Positions 33,486-48,229 of a DNA stretch of 64,000 bases are shown one piece after another. The notes beneath the pieces were generated by a model that saw only the letters and a list, made by a program, of their open reading frames with translations, was not told where the DNA came from and ran no database searches. The stretch covers positions 59,775,864-59,839,863 of the forward strand of contig NC_052614.1 in NCBI RefSeq assembly GCF_016545825.1. Direction: 5' to 3'. The DNA is from Eucalyptus grandis (taxonomy: Eukaryota > Streptophyta > Magnoliopsida > Myrtales > Myrtaceae). Every line of letters begins with the position of its first letter. The stretch's first letter is position 1. The translations under genes and the position numbers were made by a program.

Positions 33486-34867
33486 CACAAAGTTTATATG
33501 AATATTCTCGGTCTTGTTCCTCCTCGATATTTGAGTCGTTCATAAGAGAATGTTGAAAGGACCAATGAAGATAATGAAATAGTTGAATTGGCAAAGTTTC
33601 CATTCGCTAATTTGTGCTATCATGGAGGGAACCATCCATTCATCAAGTTGAAGAGGGACAAAATTATTGGCCTGAATGACTCGTGTGGCAGATTCATGCC
33701 AAGCTACCTATCTGGCTACTGACATGAATCTGAAAAAAGAGGGGGGTTAGTGTAAGCACCTTCATGACTTTGAAGGGATAGGCGAAACTCCAATGCGTCA
33801 ATTAGCTGATTTGTGCACTCGTCTTCATGACTTTAAAGGCATAGGCGAAATTCCAATGCGTCAATTAGCTGATTTGTGCGCTCGTCTTCATCGGTTAAGT
33901 CTCATCTGAGCAGCTGGACTGCGGCATCTTACTCTGCTTCTTGAACCTGCTCATATTCTTCTTCCTTTTTAGCCTATGCTAGAATTTGCAGTTCGGTGAA
34001 AGTAAAAAGACGGGCCTAAATTACCAGACAAACTCCAGGATTCAGACTCAATGAAGGAAAAGGGCAAGTTGGCTCTGCATATTTGGGGATAAGGTCAGGC
34101 CTGGACCGATTTTCAGGTGGGGTGCGGATCCTTTGAAATTATAGTAGGACCCAGATGGTCACTGTTCATGTTTTTGAAAAATTTCGTACTGATTTGTATC
34201 CGAACAGGGAAAAACAAAAAAAACGTATTGAAGTGAGAGTCATGTCGTCCTGATATAAATGCTCTCGTGAGCCATGACATCATTTTTTATTAAATCTAGA
34301 AGATTTGACAAGCGCCACTTACTTCCACGATTGAACTGAAATATTTAGTAATTATCTTACGGTGGTGTTCGTGTTGTTCTCAATGCCTAAGAATTTGCAA
34401 AACCTCGTCATGGTCCTTTCTTTTGCTCAAAGCACAAGACGGATCGGTACACTTTGCCTGGCTGAGACCAGAGCATTGGAACACGAAAAGTAAAGCCTAC
34501 AAGCAAAGAACCACATAAGTAAAACAATACCATGAGGTGCTTCCATTATAAAAAGACCTTCCTTGTCGCTCCCATAGTTCCTTGTCTGAGGTGTTTTAAA
34601 AACAGAGACCTCAGCTTCACACGCCTTCTGTTGCATCAACGTTTACCATAAAATCAAATTACAAGTTTCACTCTTCCTCCCTTCAATCCTCTAGGCCTAC
34701 TATAGAATTACCGGATCGATAGCAACACCGTGCAATGCAGTGTTGTATTGATTCCGCCCTAGTTGGCTGAAAAAAGCTAAGCTACTTAATTCACAAGTAG
34801 CAGCTCGTAACTGAGCCAGCCAGGGTAAAGCCGAAACACCACACCGAAAGCCCGAAAGATTGACCGC
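33486..34867. other. Intergenic between convergent genes
   Basis: Holds the 3' ends of the G-gamma gene (+) and the subtilase gene (-). A unit of about 62 bp is tandemly duplicated at about 33765-33890 (CAATGCGTCAATTAGCTGAT in each copy). No further gene. Confidence 0.5.
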
Positions 34868-37800
34868 TCAACTCACCAACTTGGTCCATGCATAGGCCAC
34901 CGGACTTCTAACTTTGTTTTGAGCATTGCTCCAAACAATGCTGCCGAACTCCGACCTTGTTGTTGGGTTCGTGCCCTTTTTCGAGACGAAGGTGACCGTG
35001 TACCTCATCTTGTCCCCGACTTTTGGAAAGATGAGCTTCATCGGCTTCACCGTCACCCCGACTGTTGACGGGCCTGTGACCGACACATTGTACATGGACC
35101 CTGCGGCCCCCACATTGGTCAGCTCGCGAGTGTATCTCACCACCTTCTTGTCATTGAACACCACCGAGAATGATGGGTAGTTGAGTTCACCAGGGTCGGA
35201 GAATTTTCGAGAGCATGTGACGTTAGGGCGCTTGACAATTGTCTTCACGTGGTCGATGGTGTAGTCTAGGGAACAGAGAAAGGCGATGTAGTCTTCAGCC
35301 TTGAGGTCATACACGAGGCCGGGAGAGAGGGCCTTTTGGGGGTCCACATGGCCTGAACCGTGAGCCCATGGAGTGGAGAATGTGCCACCGGCGGCGTCCC
35401 GGAGGGGGGACCTGGTATTGTCTAGGTCGTAAGCAGTGGTCATGAGAGCGGATTTGATTGCGCTTGGGCTCCAATTTGAGTGGGCAGATTTGAGCAGCGC
35501 CGCGACTCCGCTTATGTGCGGGCATGACATGGACGTACCTTGAAAAACCAGTTAAGAGCGTCAGTGATGATAGCATTCATAGTAACATAAAAACCACATC
35601 AACATATCCTTGAAACTAGATCTTCACACGACACCACTCTCATCTAGGTCAAGAGGATTGGCCTATGTACGATAAGCTGATCGGGTCGGATGCGAATTCT
35701 CAGCAAATGTCAAAAATGTCATCTGAAGATTTTTCAATTTTTTTTTTTTTTTGGGTTAAATGCCATCTAAAGATTAACAAGCGATTGCACTGCCACATTC
35801 TATCATGTTGCAGATCAAGTTTTGTAACACCACCATAGATCACCGTTCGATGCAACCAATTTGGTTCATCAATTGGGACCACCTTCTCCATTATTTTTAG
35901 ACTTATAAGCCACCATTATTCACTGAAGGTGGTACCTCTTTTAGCAGTCAGTCTATGCAAGCCAGCCTAGCCTTTTGTAATGCTCAAGCAGACTCTACCA
36001 CATTAAAGTAAATGGAGCACGCCCAACTACAACGTTTTCACATGTCAACATCACGTTAGGAAATGTGAGCAACACTTCATAAATGGAGAACTAGCCGTTA
36101 GGCAGCAACCATTACCTGACAGTATATTGAACAGGGTCTTCCGGGTATCGGACTCCAGCCCTGTGGGCCCAGCTGCCTCCGACCAGCCGGCCAATATGTT
36201 GACCCCCGGCCCGATCACGTCCGGCTTCAGTATCTGCTGGGTCACCGTGTTGGGCCCCCTGGAGCTGAACGCCGCCACCACCGGCGACGGCCTCACGTTC
36301 ACCACCGTCCCTCTGAAGCTGAGCACCGCAGTCGGGCTCCGGTCGCTCTTCACGTACTCCCTTATCACATCCCCCATTTTCCTCCCAACTGCGACCGCCG
36401 GGATCAGGTGGCTGTCCGCCACCAGCTCCTCCCCGTTCGCGGCCGTGTTCACCAGTATCATCCCCACTCCGCCCGCGTCCCGCACCACCTGACCTTTCTC
36501 AACTCGGGCATTCACCCCCCGGTCACACAGCACCACCTTCCCACGCGTGAGGGCGGGGTCGAGCGACCCGGGCAAGCACAGTTGGCCTGAGATATTGGAA
36601 TCTTTACTATAAATCACGGGCACGGGATTATGCCCCATCCCAGGCCCTGAATAAAGCGAGACTCCGGCATAGTGTTTGCCGTTGCCTAACAAGGCATATG
36701 CTGGAAAATCGCGATCGAGGGTTCCGGCACCAACAGTCATGATCCAAGGCGCCACATTGGCGAGTGATTCCTTCGCTGGCCCGCTGTTTCCAGCCGAGCA
36801 AGAAACAAAAATGCCCCTCTCCATGGCAGTGAACGCGCCGATGGCGATCGTGTCGCGGTAATACGGGGCAATCCCGCCACCGAGGGAGAGCGAGAGGACA
36901 TCGACACCATCAAGGATGGCTCGGTCCATCCCCGCGAGGATGTCCGCCCCGAAGCAGCCACTGCTCCAGCAGACCTTGTAAGCAGCCACACGAGCGTGCT
37001 CGGCCATCCCGCGAGCCGTCCCGCTGGCGTACCCGAGAAGGCTGGCGTTGGCCACCGGCGACCCGGCCGCGGTGCTGGCCGTGTGGGTCCCGTGCCCGTC
37101 CCGGTCTCTCGGCGACTCCACTTCCTTCGGGTTCTTCAAGAAACTCGAACCTTCGATTTAACCCAAAACAAAATGCAAAGTCATCACCCAGAGGACGCAA
37201 GAACAGTTCAATTGTAATTCAATCAAGCAATTTTTTCTTAAAGAATCAACTCAATGATCATTCAAATATCTGCAGATCACACAATTCAGACGCGAATGAA
37301 ATGCTTTCACTTAGATTCTTGTTCATTCTTACTAAAAACCGAACCCCATCAGTCATTACTTACTAAAAATGATGAATCGTCAAGTCAATGATGAATTACC
37401 GGAGGCCATGCGAAATCCCTTGGAGAAGAACCGAGCTCCGATCAGCTTCTTGTTACACGACTTCGCGCTGAAGTCCGGGCCCGATTCGCACGCGCCCTTC
37501 CACCGGGCCGGCAACTCGGGCATCCCGGCGTCGTCGAAGCTCTTCGACTCCGGCCAGACCCCGGTGTCCAGGACCCCGACGATGACGTCCCCGAAGGCGC
37601 GCCTCTTCCCGCCGTTGGGGCCCTCCTGCGGATCCCACAGCCCGAGGTCGCCGGAGATGCCCAGGAACGCCGGCGTCCGGGTGGTGTGGAGCTCGTAGAC
37701 GGTGTCCTCGTAGACGCCGAGGACGGAGGCGGACGACCGGAGCGCGTCGGCCTCGTCCGAGTCGAGGGTCGCCGCGAAGCCGTGGAATGCGGCGGTGTAG

Positions 37801-38039
37801 GTGTAGAGGAGCGGGTCGGCGGCGGCGGCGGAGGCGTCGGAGGAGGAGGAGAGGGATTGGAGGCTAGAGGCGTACCAGTCGCGGTGGGTGGCGAAGGAGG
37901 AGGGCATGTGGTGGGGGTTCATGTGGACAATGTACGTCTTCTTGGCCGCGGCGGCGGCGGCGGCGGCGGCGATTGCCGAGGACAGCAGCAGCGCCAGGCA
38001 TTGCAGGGCGGCGAGCGAGCGGATGCGGAGGTTGGCCAT
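34868..38039 (-). CDS. Subtilisin-like serine protease, SBT1 group
   Basis: Three exons on the minus strand: 38039-37400, 37150-36116 and 35538-34868, 781 aa. It has a signal peptide (residues 1 to about 30, ending in a run of Ala), an inhibitor_I9 prodomain (TYIVHM to about residue 118) and a mature start near TTRTPAFLG. The catalytic residues are Asp158 (VLDTGVWPE), His233 (DGHGTHT), oxyanion Asn335 (AGNSGP) and Ser561 (GTSMSCPH). A PA domain sits between His and Ser, and there is a C-terminal Fn3-like domain (NYPSFSV onward). All catalytic residues are intact, so it should be an active secreted endopeptidase of the cell wall. It resembles the SBT1.7/SBT1.8 branch; the exact member is not certain. 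The poly-Ala at 24-32 is coded by a GCC microsatellite. Confidence 0.94.
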
Positions 38040-38201
38040 GGCCGGGGGAGAGGCGAGGTAGAGAGAGAATGGATATGGTTAGAGAGAGAAAGAGAGAGAG
38101 AGAGTGGAGGCACAGTAGTGGGGGTGGCTAGTAGGGGGACATTGTCAGCGGAGGAAGATGGGGAGGAAGGAGAGTGCACAGAGGGACGCTCGTGTCGTGG
38201 G

Positions 38202-38207
38202 TTTATA
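38202..38207 (-). promoter_or_regulatory. TATA box of the subtilase gene
   Basis: TATAAA on the minus strand 163 nt upstream of the start codon. This would give a leader of about 130 nt that includes the GA/CT microsatellite at 38080-38106. Confidence 0.6.
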
Positions 38208-38214
38208 TGTTCGG

Positions 38215-40252
38215 CTCTCTGAGAGAAGGGGCTTGGATTTTGCTCTTATTACGAATATGCCACTGCACTCGGAAGGCCCTTTCGTATGTGGAAATTAATG
38301 TTCACAGAGCTTAGTTTGGTTGTGCTCACTGTCTATGTGACTAGTCACGGAAGGCCCGTCGCATAACTTGATATAATTGTATCACGAGTCCTTTTGAAAT
38401 GCAGTACATTTTTGATTGTGATATGTAAAGTGTTTTTACTTATATAACGCGATCCATTAACGTGACATTACTAGCATTCGTATATTTTTGGGTAAGTTTC
38501 AGAATTCGGCATTTGATTTGATTTTCTTTTATTTTTTTCAATCGTGAAATTTGCCATTAGTAGACCCACATCTGAGGTCATTTTGCAAATTTTCAAAGCT
38601 TATATAATTTTTTGACAGTGTTTTAGACTTTTAATCATGATGGGTAATTCTTTTTAATAAGCAACAATGATTTTTTTTTTATAAGGATAAGTATATTAAA
38701 AGTCCTAAAACTTATTACAATAGTGCAATTAAAATCTAAAACTTTTATGAATATGCAATAGAATTATAAATTTTTTTAAAAGTAAAGTCAATTCCTAAAA
38801 CTTGTTGATTTGTCCAATTAAGTCCATTTGTTAATTGCATTTTTTGACATGACAAGTTCTATACCTAATTTTTGTTTTAAAATTTTCAGAACTTGATTGC
38901 ATTTTTATGATAAATTATAGAACTTGATTATACCTTTTGAAAATTTGAGGATTTTCTTGGTTAAAAGAAAGCTTTGGGATTTAATCGCATGTACTTGAAA
39001 AGTTTTAGGACTTTAAACGAATGAACGAGTAGCTTCATACATGTATGAGTGACCGGTTCATATCAAAGAAAATTGAAAAAGAAATTCCGACGAAATCGAG
39101 GGGCAAAAATGGGAACGCAGGCTCGACACGCCGTACATAGGGAAGGATCGGGACACGCGGGGCACGGCGTGGGGCCGCATGATGCTGTCGCGTAGCGCGT
39201 GGGGGGACGAGATCACGCCAATCCAGGGGAGGGAGAGCAACGCCGACAGCGACACTGCCTACTCACACACTAACGGCTACTACCTCCCCGCTTTCCTCGT
39301 TTCTGTTTTTCTTTCGTGTTCGAGGAGTCAACAATTCTGACCGGAACGGTCCAATCCGAGTGCGGCGGTACCCGCCCGTTTCCAGTTTCCACACCTCACG
39401 GCTCGTGCGTGCCACCGCTGACTGACTCATCACGAGTCACTTCGCACTCGCGTCTCTCGACCAACCTCCACCTCCGTCACGCGCGCCGTGGCGCGGTTGT
39501 CCCAGCAGTTAACGATCCGCCGACGCCGCGTTTGGTAGCCGCCCGAAACTTGTGATGGATTCGGACCAAAACCGCGTGGGTTGGCAGTGTTCTTCGTGTT
39601 TTATTCATGTCGGCATTATAGGGAATAGCGAAAACAATAATGTAAAAGACACGTTAGCGTTCTCCGCTAATTAAATTTGATGGAATTAATAAAAGGACTT
39701 CGTTACACAGATTCGACGAGTTTTAATATGAATATTTTTTTGGAAATTTTGGACGTCAAATGCACTTGCGTGATGAGTTTTATAACTTTCAATGCACTTA
39801 TCGTAAAAGGAAATAATAGGGCCTTCCGTGGTAATGACGTTGCCGTCAATGTCACAACCAGCATTGTTGGCGACCATTGTTTGTGCTCGCCCCAGCAAAT
39901 TTGAGACCATGAAACCACCTCGATGCCCTTGCAAATCGCTACTCACTTATGTCCTCAAACTCATTGTCTCTCTAGGCATTTTTATGTGGAAGTGACAAGT
40001 TGACAACCACCACAACAAAACGCAACTCTACCACCGCAACAGTCTCCGTGGAGAGGCGAGTGTGCAAGGGTGGTCGCCATTGTTGACTATGTCCGTCAAG
40101 GGAGGCAATCAGCAATGGTCACAGCAACCAACGCAAGATTGAGTTTTTTTTTTTCTTTTTTTGGTAAAAACAAGATTGAGTTATTTCCTTTCTCTTTGTC
40201 ACGTAATTTAGTCAAACTTTTAATTTATTTTTTCTTTTTAATTTTTATCCAA
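38215..40252. other. Intergenic DNA upstream of the subtilase
   Basis: 38690-39010 is a degenerate inverted repeat of the 'CCTAAAACTT' kind (AAGTCCTAAAACTTATTACA at left, AAAAGTTTTAGGACTTTAA at right), a distant relative of the MITE at 62326-62987. 39040-39560 is GC-richer, without an ORF that looks coding. 39600-40250 has only short ORFs. Confidence 0.45.
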
Positions 40253-40255
40253 TAA

Positions 40256-40789
40256 GGCTATGTTTGGTCGTCGGGATAATAATCGGGATATGATAGGATA
40301 AAGTAGGATATTAAATCATCTGGATAATAAAGGCGGACATATCTAATCCTATCAAGTGTTTGGCGCACTTCAGGATAAGATTAAAAAATAAATATGATAT
40401 TCAATTAAATTATAAAATTAAAAAATAGAAAATTTAATTAATTAAATGCCATGAAAAAGCCCTAGATCTAGGAATTGTGGCCACCATTGAAAACGGCGAG
40501 ATGCGAAGATGGGAGAAGAAGTGGAAGAAGAGGGACTGACAATGAATCGGAGAGACGGAGGCATCCATTTGACGTAGATGCTTATGATATCTTCTCTTTT
40601 GTTAAGTTCTTTCTTTCCTTAAAAAAAAAAAATCTTATCCAATCCGGGCTTATCCCACCCCTCCCCTGGATTTTTATCCGGCGTTTTATCCGGATGTATC
40701 TGGGTTTGTCCGATCCGGTGGACATTCCCAAACATTGGATAGGATAACAAATTATCCTATCTAGACTCAAATCTGACTACCAAACGCCC
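40256..40789. mobile_element. Tourist-like (PIF/Harbinger) MITE, 534 bp
   Basis: Termini GGCTATGTTTGG and CCAAACGCCC are inverted. Subterminal GATAGGATAA and TTATCCTATC are also inverted. TAA flanks both sides (40253-40255 and 40790-40792), the 3-bp target duplication typical of PIF/Harbinger. No ORF. Confidence 0.7.
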
Positions 40790-40811
40790 TAAAGCTCTAG
40801 GTAACCTCTTT

Positions 40812-42960
40812 AAAACTAATGCTTTGCTCGTTTCACGGAAAATAATATAAAAAAAAAAACGTTTTTGGATTTTTCCATCTTCGTTTCATGGAAAATGAGT
40901 TGATTGGGGAATTTTTTTTTCATGGAGCGAAAAAGTCTTCTAAAAATAGGAGAAAATATTTTCTACTTTTGAGAAAGAGGAAAATATTTTTCATACATTC
41001 TTTTACCTCACTTTGCTTCATCAAATACCTTTTCCTCTTCTTTTTATATTTCAAAATTGAGTTTTAATTATTTTTTTATTCTTTTTCTCTTTCTTCTTCA
41101 TTGGTCGGTGGCGGCGCCGATCATTGGCCACAAGCGAGTTTGTCAACCAATGACGTGACTAGCAACCGATCAATGAAGAAAAAAAAAGGAAAATAAGAGT
41201 AAAAAATAATTAAAAATCGATTTAAAAATACACTAATAATTTTTTTTGAAATTGGTGCACAAAAAAAAGATTTTTCTTATTGAACAGTTAAAAATATTTT
41301 TAATTAATTTTCAGATTTCAATCAAACATCATAAAATATAAATATTTTTCTAAAAAATGACTTCTTAAAAATATTTTTTTAAATATCATATTTTTAAAAA
41401 TAAACGACAGAAAGGTGGAATTCATAAAAGGCTCGAGAGTTAGATCAAAGTTCAATAGAGCGAACTTGGATTTTCATTATGGGCGCGTGGATCTCACTGA
41501 CCAAGCTGAGGAGAGTGGTGGGAAGATAGTCAAGACATCGAAGCAAGCCAAAGGAAAAAGTTGCAATAGAAAACATGATTTCACATGGAACAGGGATGGG
41601 GGCGAGTTGGGAGAAAACATGCAAAAACCGGAGATGGTGGCGACGATTGAGCCCAATCCCTTTTGGCATCGGGCGGCGCGCGCCATAAATACCAAATCTT
41701 CCGGCGAATTCTACAAACACAGATTTTCTATCGAACAGACGCAAAGAGAAGGAACCGCACGCCACCTTTTTGCGTCTTTGCACTTTCCACCGACTCCCCC
41801 TCCTCCCCCTCCTCAAGCCAGAAATCCCTAGACATTTCAATTGAAAAAGGAGGAAGAAGACAGAGAAAGAAATGCTGCGGAATCGCGTAGATGGATGCTC
41901 GAATATGGCCAACTCATTCATGTGATCGATGCCTAACTTTAAAAGGGACCCTTTTAAGATTTGTAAGGAGGGTTTCTCACGCATCACCACGAGAAGGTGG
42001 CGAGATGCCGTCAAATAGTATCCAATGACCTGTAGGGGTGTAGCTTATATTCTCTATCGATAAGAATGCATGGAAGTCTTTCTCCAATGAGCAGGCAGGG
42101 ATCTTTGAGCAATGTTACTTAGTATATATAGTCTTTTTCTCTTGTAATTGAAGGTTGTAACATAAAGGCGCGATGGTGCTAAATATAATGAAATTCTCTA
42201 CTAGATGTAGCTCTTATTTAAGGATAAACCGGGATAAATCTTGTGTCTTGCTATTTCGTTGCATTTGAGCACCTAATCCTAACATGATCCCCGGACCTCT
42301 ACGGTCTCCATCGTCAACTAAATTTCGATACGATGCCCCACGCTTGAAAAGCATTACTAATTAAACATCATAAGGGGACCTCGTGTAGTAATAGCTACTC
42401 CGTGCTTCACGGTTCACATGCTATATGGAATTATCATAGTGCATGATTGCCTACTTTGTCACCTACTAGCAGTTAGAATAATTTTATATGGGCCACACTC
42501 TCTTTGTGGTATTAGGATGGTCACTTTATGTCTAATTCGTGGTGCCCACTTGGAAAGAGAGGTTGCCTCTTTACCAAATTCGCGTGTAATTGCAAATTGA
42601 TTATACAGCCCGTCGCGACTTTGGATTGAATTTCCCCGCATGTAGGACATATATATAATTGGTTGCCAAGGTCAGTCCTCCAAAAGGTTCTCTTTCACCT
42701 TGAAAAAAAGAAGAAGAGAGAGACCGCGTGGGGAGATTTCTTATGGTGGGCCTGGGTTATTTCGTGAGTTTGATATAGTGCATGAGAAAAGAATCATGTA
42801 AGTTCTGTGAATGATAAGCATGAGAGTAAGAAATCTGAAGTCACGAGAATGACCAGAAAAAAATAACATTCCCATTGCTTGTTGCACATGTAACGAGACA
42901 TGGTAAAAATCTTGAGATTGCCGTCCGTTTCCTTTTCCGCGCTCGATTACATAGCAACGG
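40812..42960. other. Intergenic DNA without a supported gene
   Basis: 40812-41400 resembles the GTTTCACGGAAAATAA-type MITEs (24264, 53046) but is degraded. A 189-codon minus-strand ORF (42014-41445) and a 138-codon plus-strand ORF (41415-41831) overlap here. The composition is coding-like in parts, but neither shows a domain I know, so I do not call a gene. 42050-42960 has only short ORFs. Confidence 0.35.
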
Positions 42961-43029
42961 GCTGTTTTGCGGTGGCGCTACATCAGATTTCAAAATAAAA
43001 TAAATATCATGACAACCTCGTCGTCAACC

Positions 43030-43111
43030 GTCGCTTTGGCCGAGTGGTTAAGGCGTGTGCCTGCTAAGTACATGGGGTTTCCCCGCGAGAGTTCGAATCT
43101 CTCAGGCGACG
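43030..43111 (+). tRNA. tRNA-Ser (anticodon GCU)
   Basis: An 82-nt class II tRNA. The acceptor stem pairs GTCGCTT with AGGCGAC and the discriminator is G. The A box is TGGCCGAGTGGTTAAGGC and the B box GAGTTCGAATCTC. The anticodon loop CTGCTAA has GCT at 43063-43065, and the long variable arm (CATGGGGTTTCCCCGC region) is typical of serine tRNAs. A T tract (CTCTTTTTTCC) about 7 nt downstream serves as the Pol III terminator. No intron, so it is probably functional. Confidence 0.95.
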
Positions 43112-45413
43112 TTTCCCTCTTTTTTCCTTTTTTTTTCACTCTCTCCCTCTCTATTTTCCAAGCTCCATTCAATTTCGTTTTGTTCAGCTTCCCCCACACG
43201 ATTTATTTGGAATCAAAGTGGAGTTTTAAAGTAGCATTGGTTGCCCCGGTATGACTATTGAGCCAGATAATAAAAAACGATGTTAATGTCAGTTTGGTTG
43301 TTATGATGATGGGGATTCGACTACATACACATGCTAATAAATCGGGCACAAACTATGTGTTAATCTAGGTCACTGATTCAACACTATAAACTCTGAAGCA
43401 AAGAGCATGTTTCGTGGAACGGTATGGTCAAGAAGTTTTGATCTAATCTATATGTAAATGAACTTATAATTATGGAATTGACTTGATCATCGGATTATAA
43501 ATTATAAGTTCATAGCCCATTTCCATTTTGGACAAAATGCATATACTAATTCTTTAATATCAATTAGTAAAAGGGATCTTGAACTAAAAGTAGATGCTAC
43601 AAGTTAGAAAAGGTATACGGAGCAATTGCAATAATTAGGTTCATTGATATTGATATGGTAGATGATGTTGCATATACAACCTATGCAATTTGTTGGAATT
43701 GTTTGATCTTAAAAGGGGATTTCTATACATGAGGTGTTCTTTCTTGGTTTCATTTGGTCATAAATTGATTAATTTTAAATAATGATAGATAAAATAATGC
43801 TCGTAAGGAATCCTATTGAAAACAAGAAGTATAGGACTTGTGTATGTGTAAGATTGAGTCAATTCGATTTTTGAAAAGGATTATTAATTTGTGACTTTTC
43901 AAGGAATCCTTCATCGATACTTGTGAATGATTGATTTATTGATTATTTTTAGATAATGATAGATAAAAATAACGCTCGTAAGGAATCCTATCAAAAACAA
44001 GAAGTATAGGACTTGTGTATGTGTAAGATAGAGTCAATTCGATTTTTGAAAAGGATTATCAATTTGTAACTTTTCAAAGAATCCTTCATCGGTACTTGTG
44101 AATGATTGATTTTTTTTGAAAAGGATTATCAATTTTTTTTTTCAAGGAATTTCATCAGTACTTAAAAATCTTTTTGACCTTGATTGCATGAGAGCAAGTC
44201 AGAAAGATTAAAAAATTGAACAAATTGATTTGATTTATTCTCAATAATCGTGAGATTATTATCTAGAGTGTTCTTTTGTCAATGGATGCTCTCATTACAC
44301 TCATAGTCTCTAAAGGATGAGAACCAATTAAGTAGCATCTATATCAATAATTCAAGTATTATATACATCATGAGTCAGATTCTTACAGCAACTACCCATA
44401 ATAACAAACTTTCAAAATGGATTTATTTATTATAAATAGATTTGTTGTTCCTGACTCTACATTACCTTAATTATTATTTGAACAAGTAAAAATCATATCT
44501 TAGTCCAAGTGGGAATGGCATTTCTCTTCTGTGTGTCCATGGAGTTTTGAAAATTCGAAACATCTCAAAGATAGATAGAGAGGTATAAACTTATAAAACA
44601 AACCACACTCCTCCATACCCATTAGGAGTCCATTGATGAGAAAGGGCAAGGGAAAATTTGAACCCAATTCTACGGTGATGAATAGAAAGCAATTAGAATA
44701 CATGAAGAGTTATGCATTTGTGTATTTATAAGACCATTCACTACTTCTTGAAGCCCAATCTCTCCCTCGAATGAATCATATAGGAAACTATAGGATAGAA
44801 GTGCCTGCCCCACCCATGAGAAAAACTATCTCCTTTTCCTTTCCTTTTTGTAGTTTTGTTTTTCACATTCTCCGGTTCTGTGCTCCATTCAATTTCGTTT
44901 AGTTCAACTTTTTCCACACAATCGGTTTGGAGTTGAAGTGGAGTTACAAATGTAGCATTGGCCGCACCGCTGTGACAACTGAGTCGAATGAAAAACGATG
45001 ATAATGCACAACCTGTCATCTTGAACAGTTCCTCCAGGTACCGTCGTTCTCGCCCTTTCCACAAAGGAAAGGAACAAGGCTACAAAACGGCAGCTACGCA
45101 AGTTCTGCAAAATGTTAGTTCGGTTTTATGATGACTGGGATTCAATTACATGCACGAGCCATTGAACTTAGCACGAGCTATATAATTATCTGAGTCACCA
45201 ATCAACACTACCAAGTCGGGACCGAAGAGCGTGCTCCGGGGAAGAGTAGCATCAGGAACACGAGGGTAACAAAGAGAGCAGAGATACTTATGCACAACAG
45301 GTTTCACGCCTCAAAAGTTAGAAGCATAGCCTAACTAAAGCGCCAAATCACAGCCCAATGCCTAATGTAAAATCACGTAACATATGCAGACCCCAATAGA
45401 ACAGCCTGCAGAC

Positions 45414-45451
<38 letters not shown>

Positions 45452-45540
45452 CGCATTAACTGCAAATCATGTTTTCTGATCACTCTCCATTCAATGAAAC
45501 TGTAACAGGGGGAGGGGGGAAGTTAGAGGGCTGAAAGTCA
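43112..45540. other. Intergenic with two duplications
   Basis: 43160-43430 and 44880-45240 are diverged copies of one segment (GCTCCATTCAATTTCGTTT in each). 43880-44110 contains a direct duplication of about 115 bp (TAGATAATGATAGATAAAA to GGAATCCTTCATCG, repeating at about 43780-43920 and 43950-44090). A GA microsatellite lies at 45415-45449. No protein gene seen. Confidence 0.55.
43118..43128 (+). terminator. Pol III terminator of tRNA-Ser
   Basis: A run of six T shortly after the mature 3' end, sufficient for Pol III termination. More T runs follow at 43130-43137. Confidence 0.7.
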
Positions 45541-45624
45541 AATGTTTCGACAGCTCAACACATAGTGCCTTCCGACTTAAGTGCAGTATCGAAATAGCAG
45601 CAAAAGGATGTCCAATAGGAGGCT

Positions 45625-47671
<2,047 letters not shown>

Positions 47672-47689
47672 GGCTTGGAGATTTGACTG

Positions 47690-48229
47690 AGGAACGCGGG
47701 CTTGGGGAATTTATGACCCGAGGCGGAGTTGTACTTTTGTTGGAAGATGGAGTCATCCTCGCGACATCGTTAGTAGTACTAGTTCCATTACTTCACGGTG
47801 GAGTAATCGTGACGACGCTGCAATATTTTCCAAAAATATATTTCTTAAAAAATTTAGTCAATAAACATTATATTTTCACAATCGATAGTAATTTATGCTT
47901 AATTAGTTTTATGGTAGATAAAAATGTTTTCCTATATTTTTATAAGTGACATGAGCAACTGTTATTTGAAAAATCTTTTGCAAATCATGGGTCTTTTGGG
48001 AAACTGACGCGCTAGTGATTAGACTTCGCTTGTTTTATGATTTTTCTTCATTTTTAGGTGTTTGGACTGCTTAGGAAAAATAGTTAATGGAAAATGGTTT
48101 TTGTAATCAAAGAAAAATATATACTTAAATCCAAGAAAATAATTCTTCTTGAAAAATTAAAATTTTATTTAAAATATGATTAGATTTTTACACTTGAACT
48201 AGAAACACAGTGTTTGGGCATAGAAACCT
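47690..48229. other. Upstream flank of RBX1
   Basis: A short GC-richer region next to the gene, without a clear TATA box, then AT-rich DNA. 48015-48190 resembles an end of the GTTTTATGATTTTT-type MITEs. No gene. Confidence 0.4.

Noticed and set aside
37686..38222. 178-codon Gly/Val/Arg-rich ORF on the plus strand
   Set aside because: Antisense shadow of subtilase exon 1, a result of its GC-rich codons.
43030..43111. tRNA-Leu as an alternative to tRNA-Ser
   Set aside because: Both are class II with long variable arms, but the anticodon loop reads CT-GCT-AA, which is serine.
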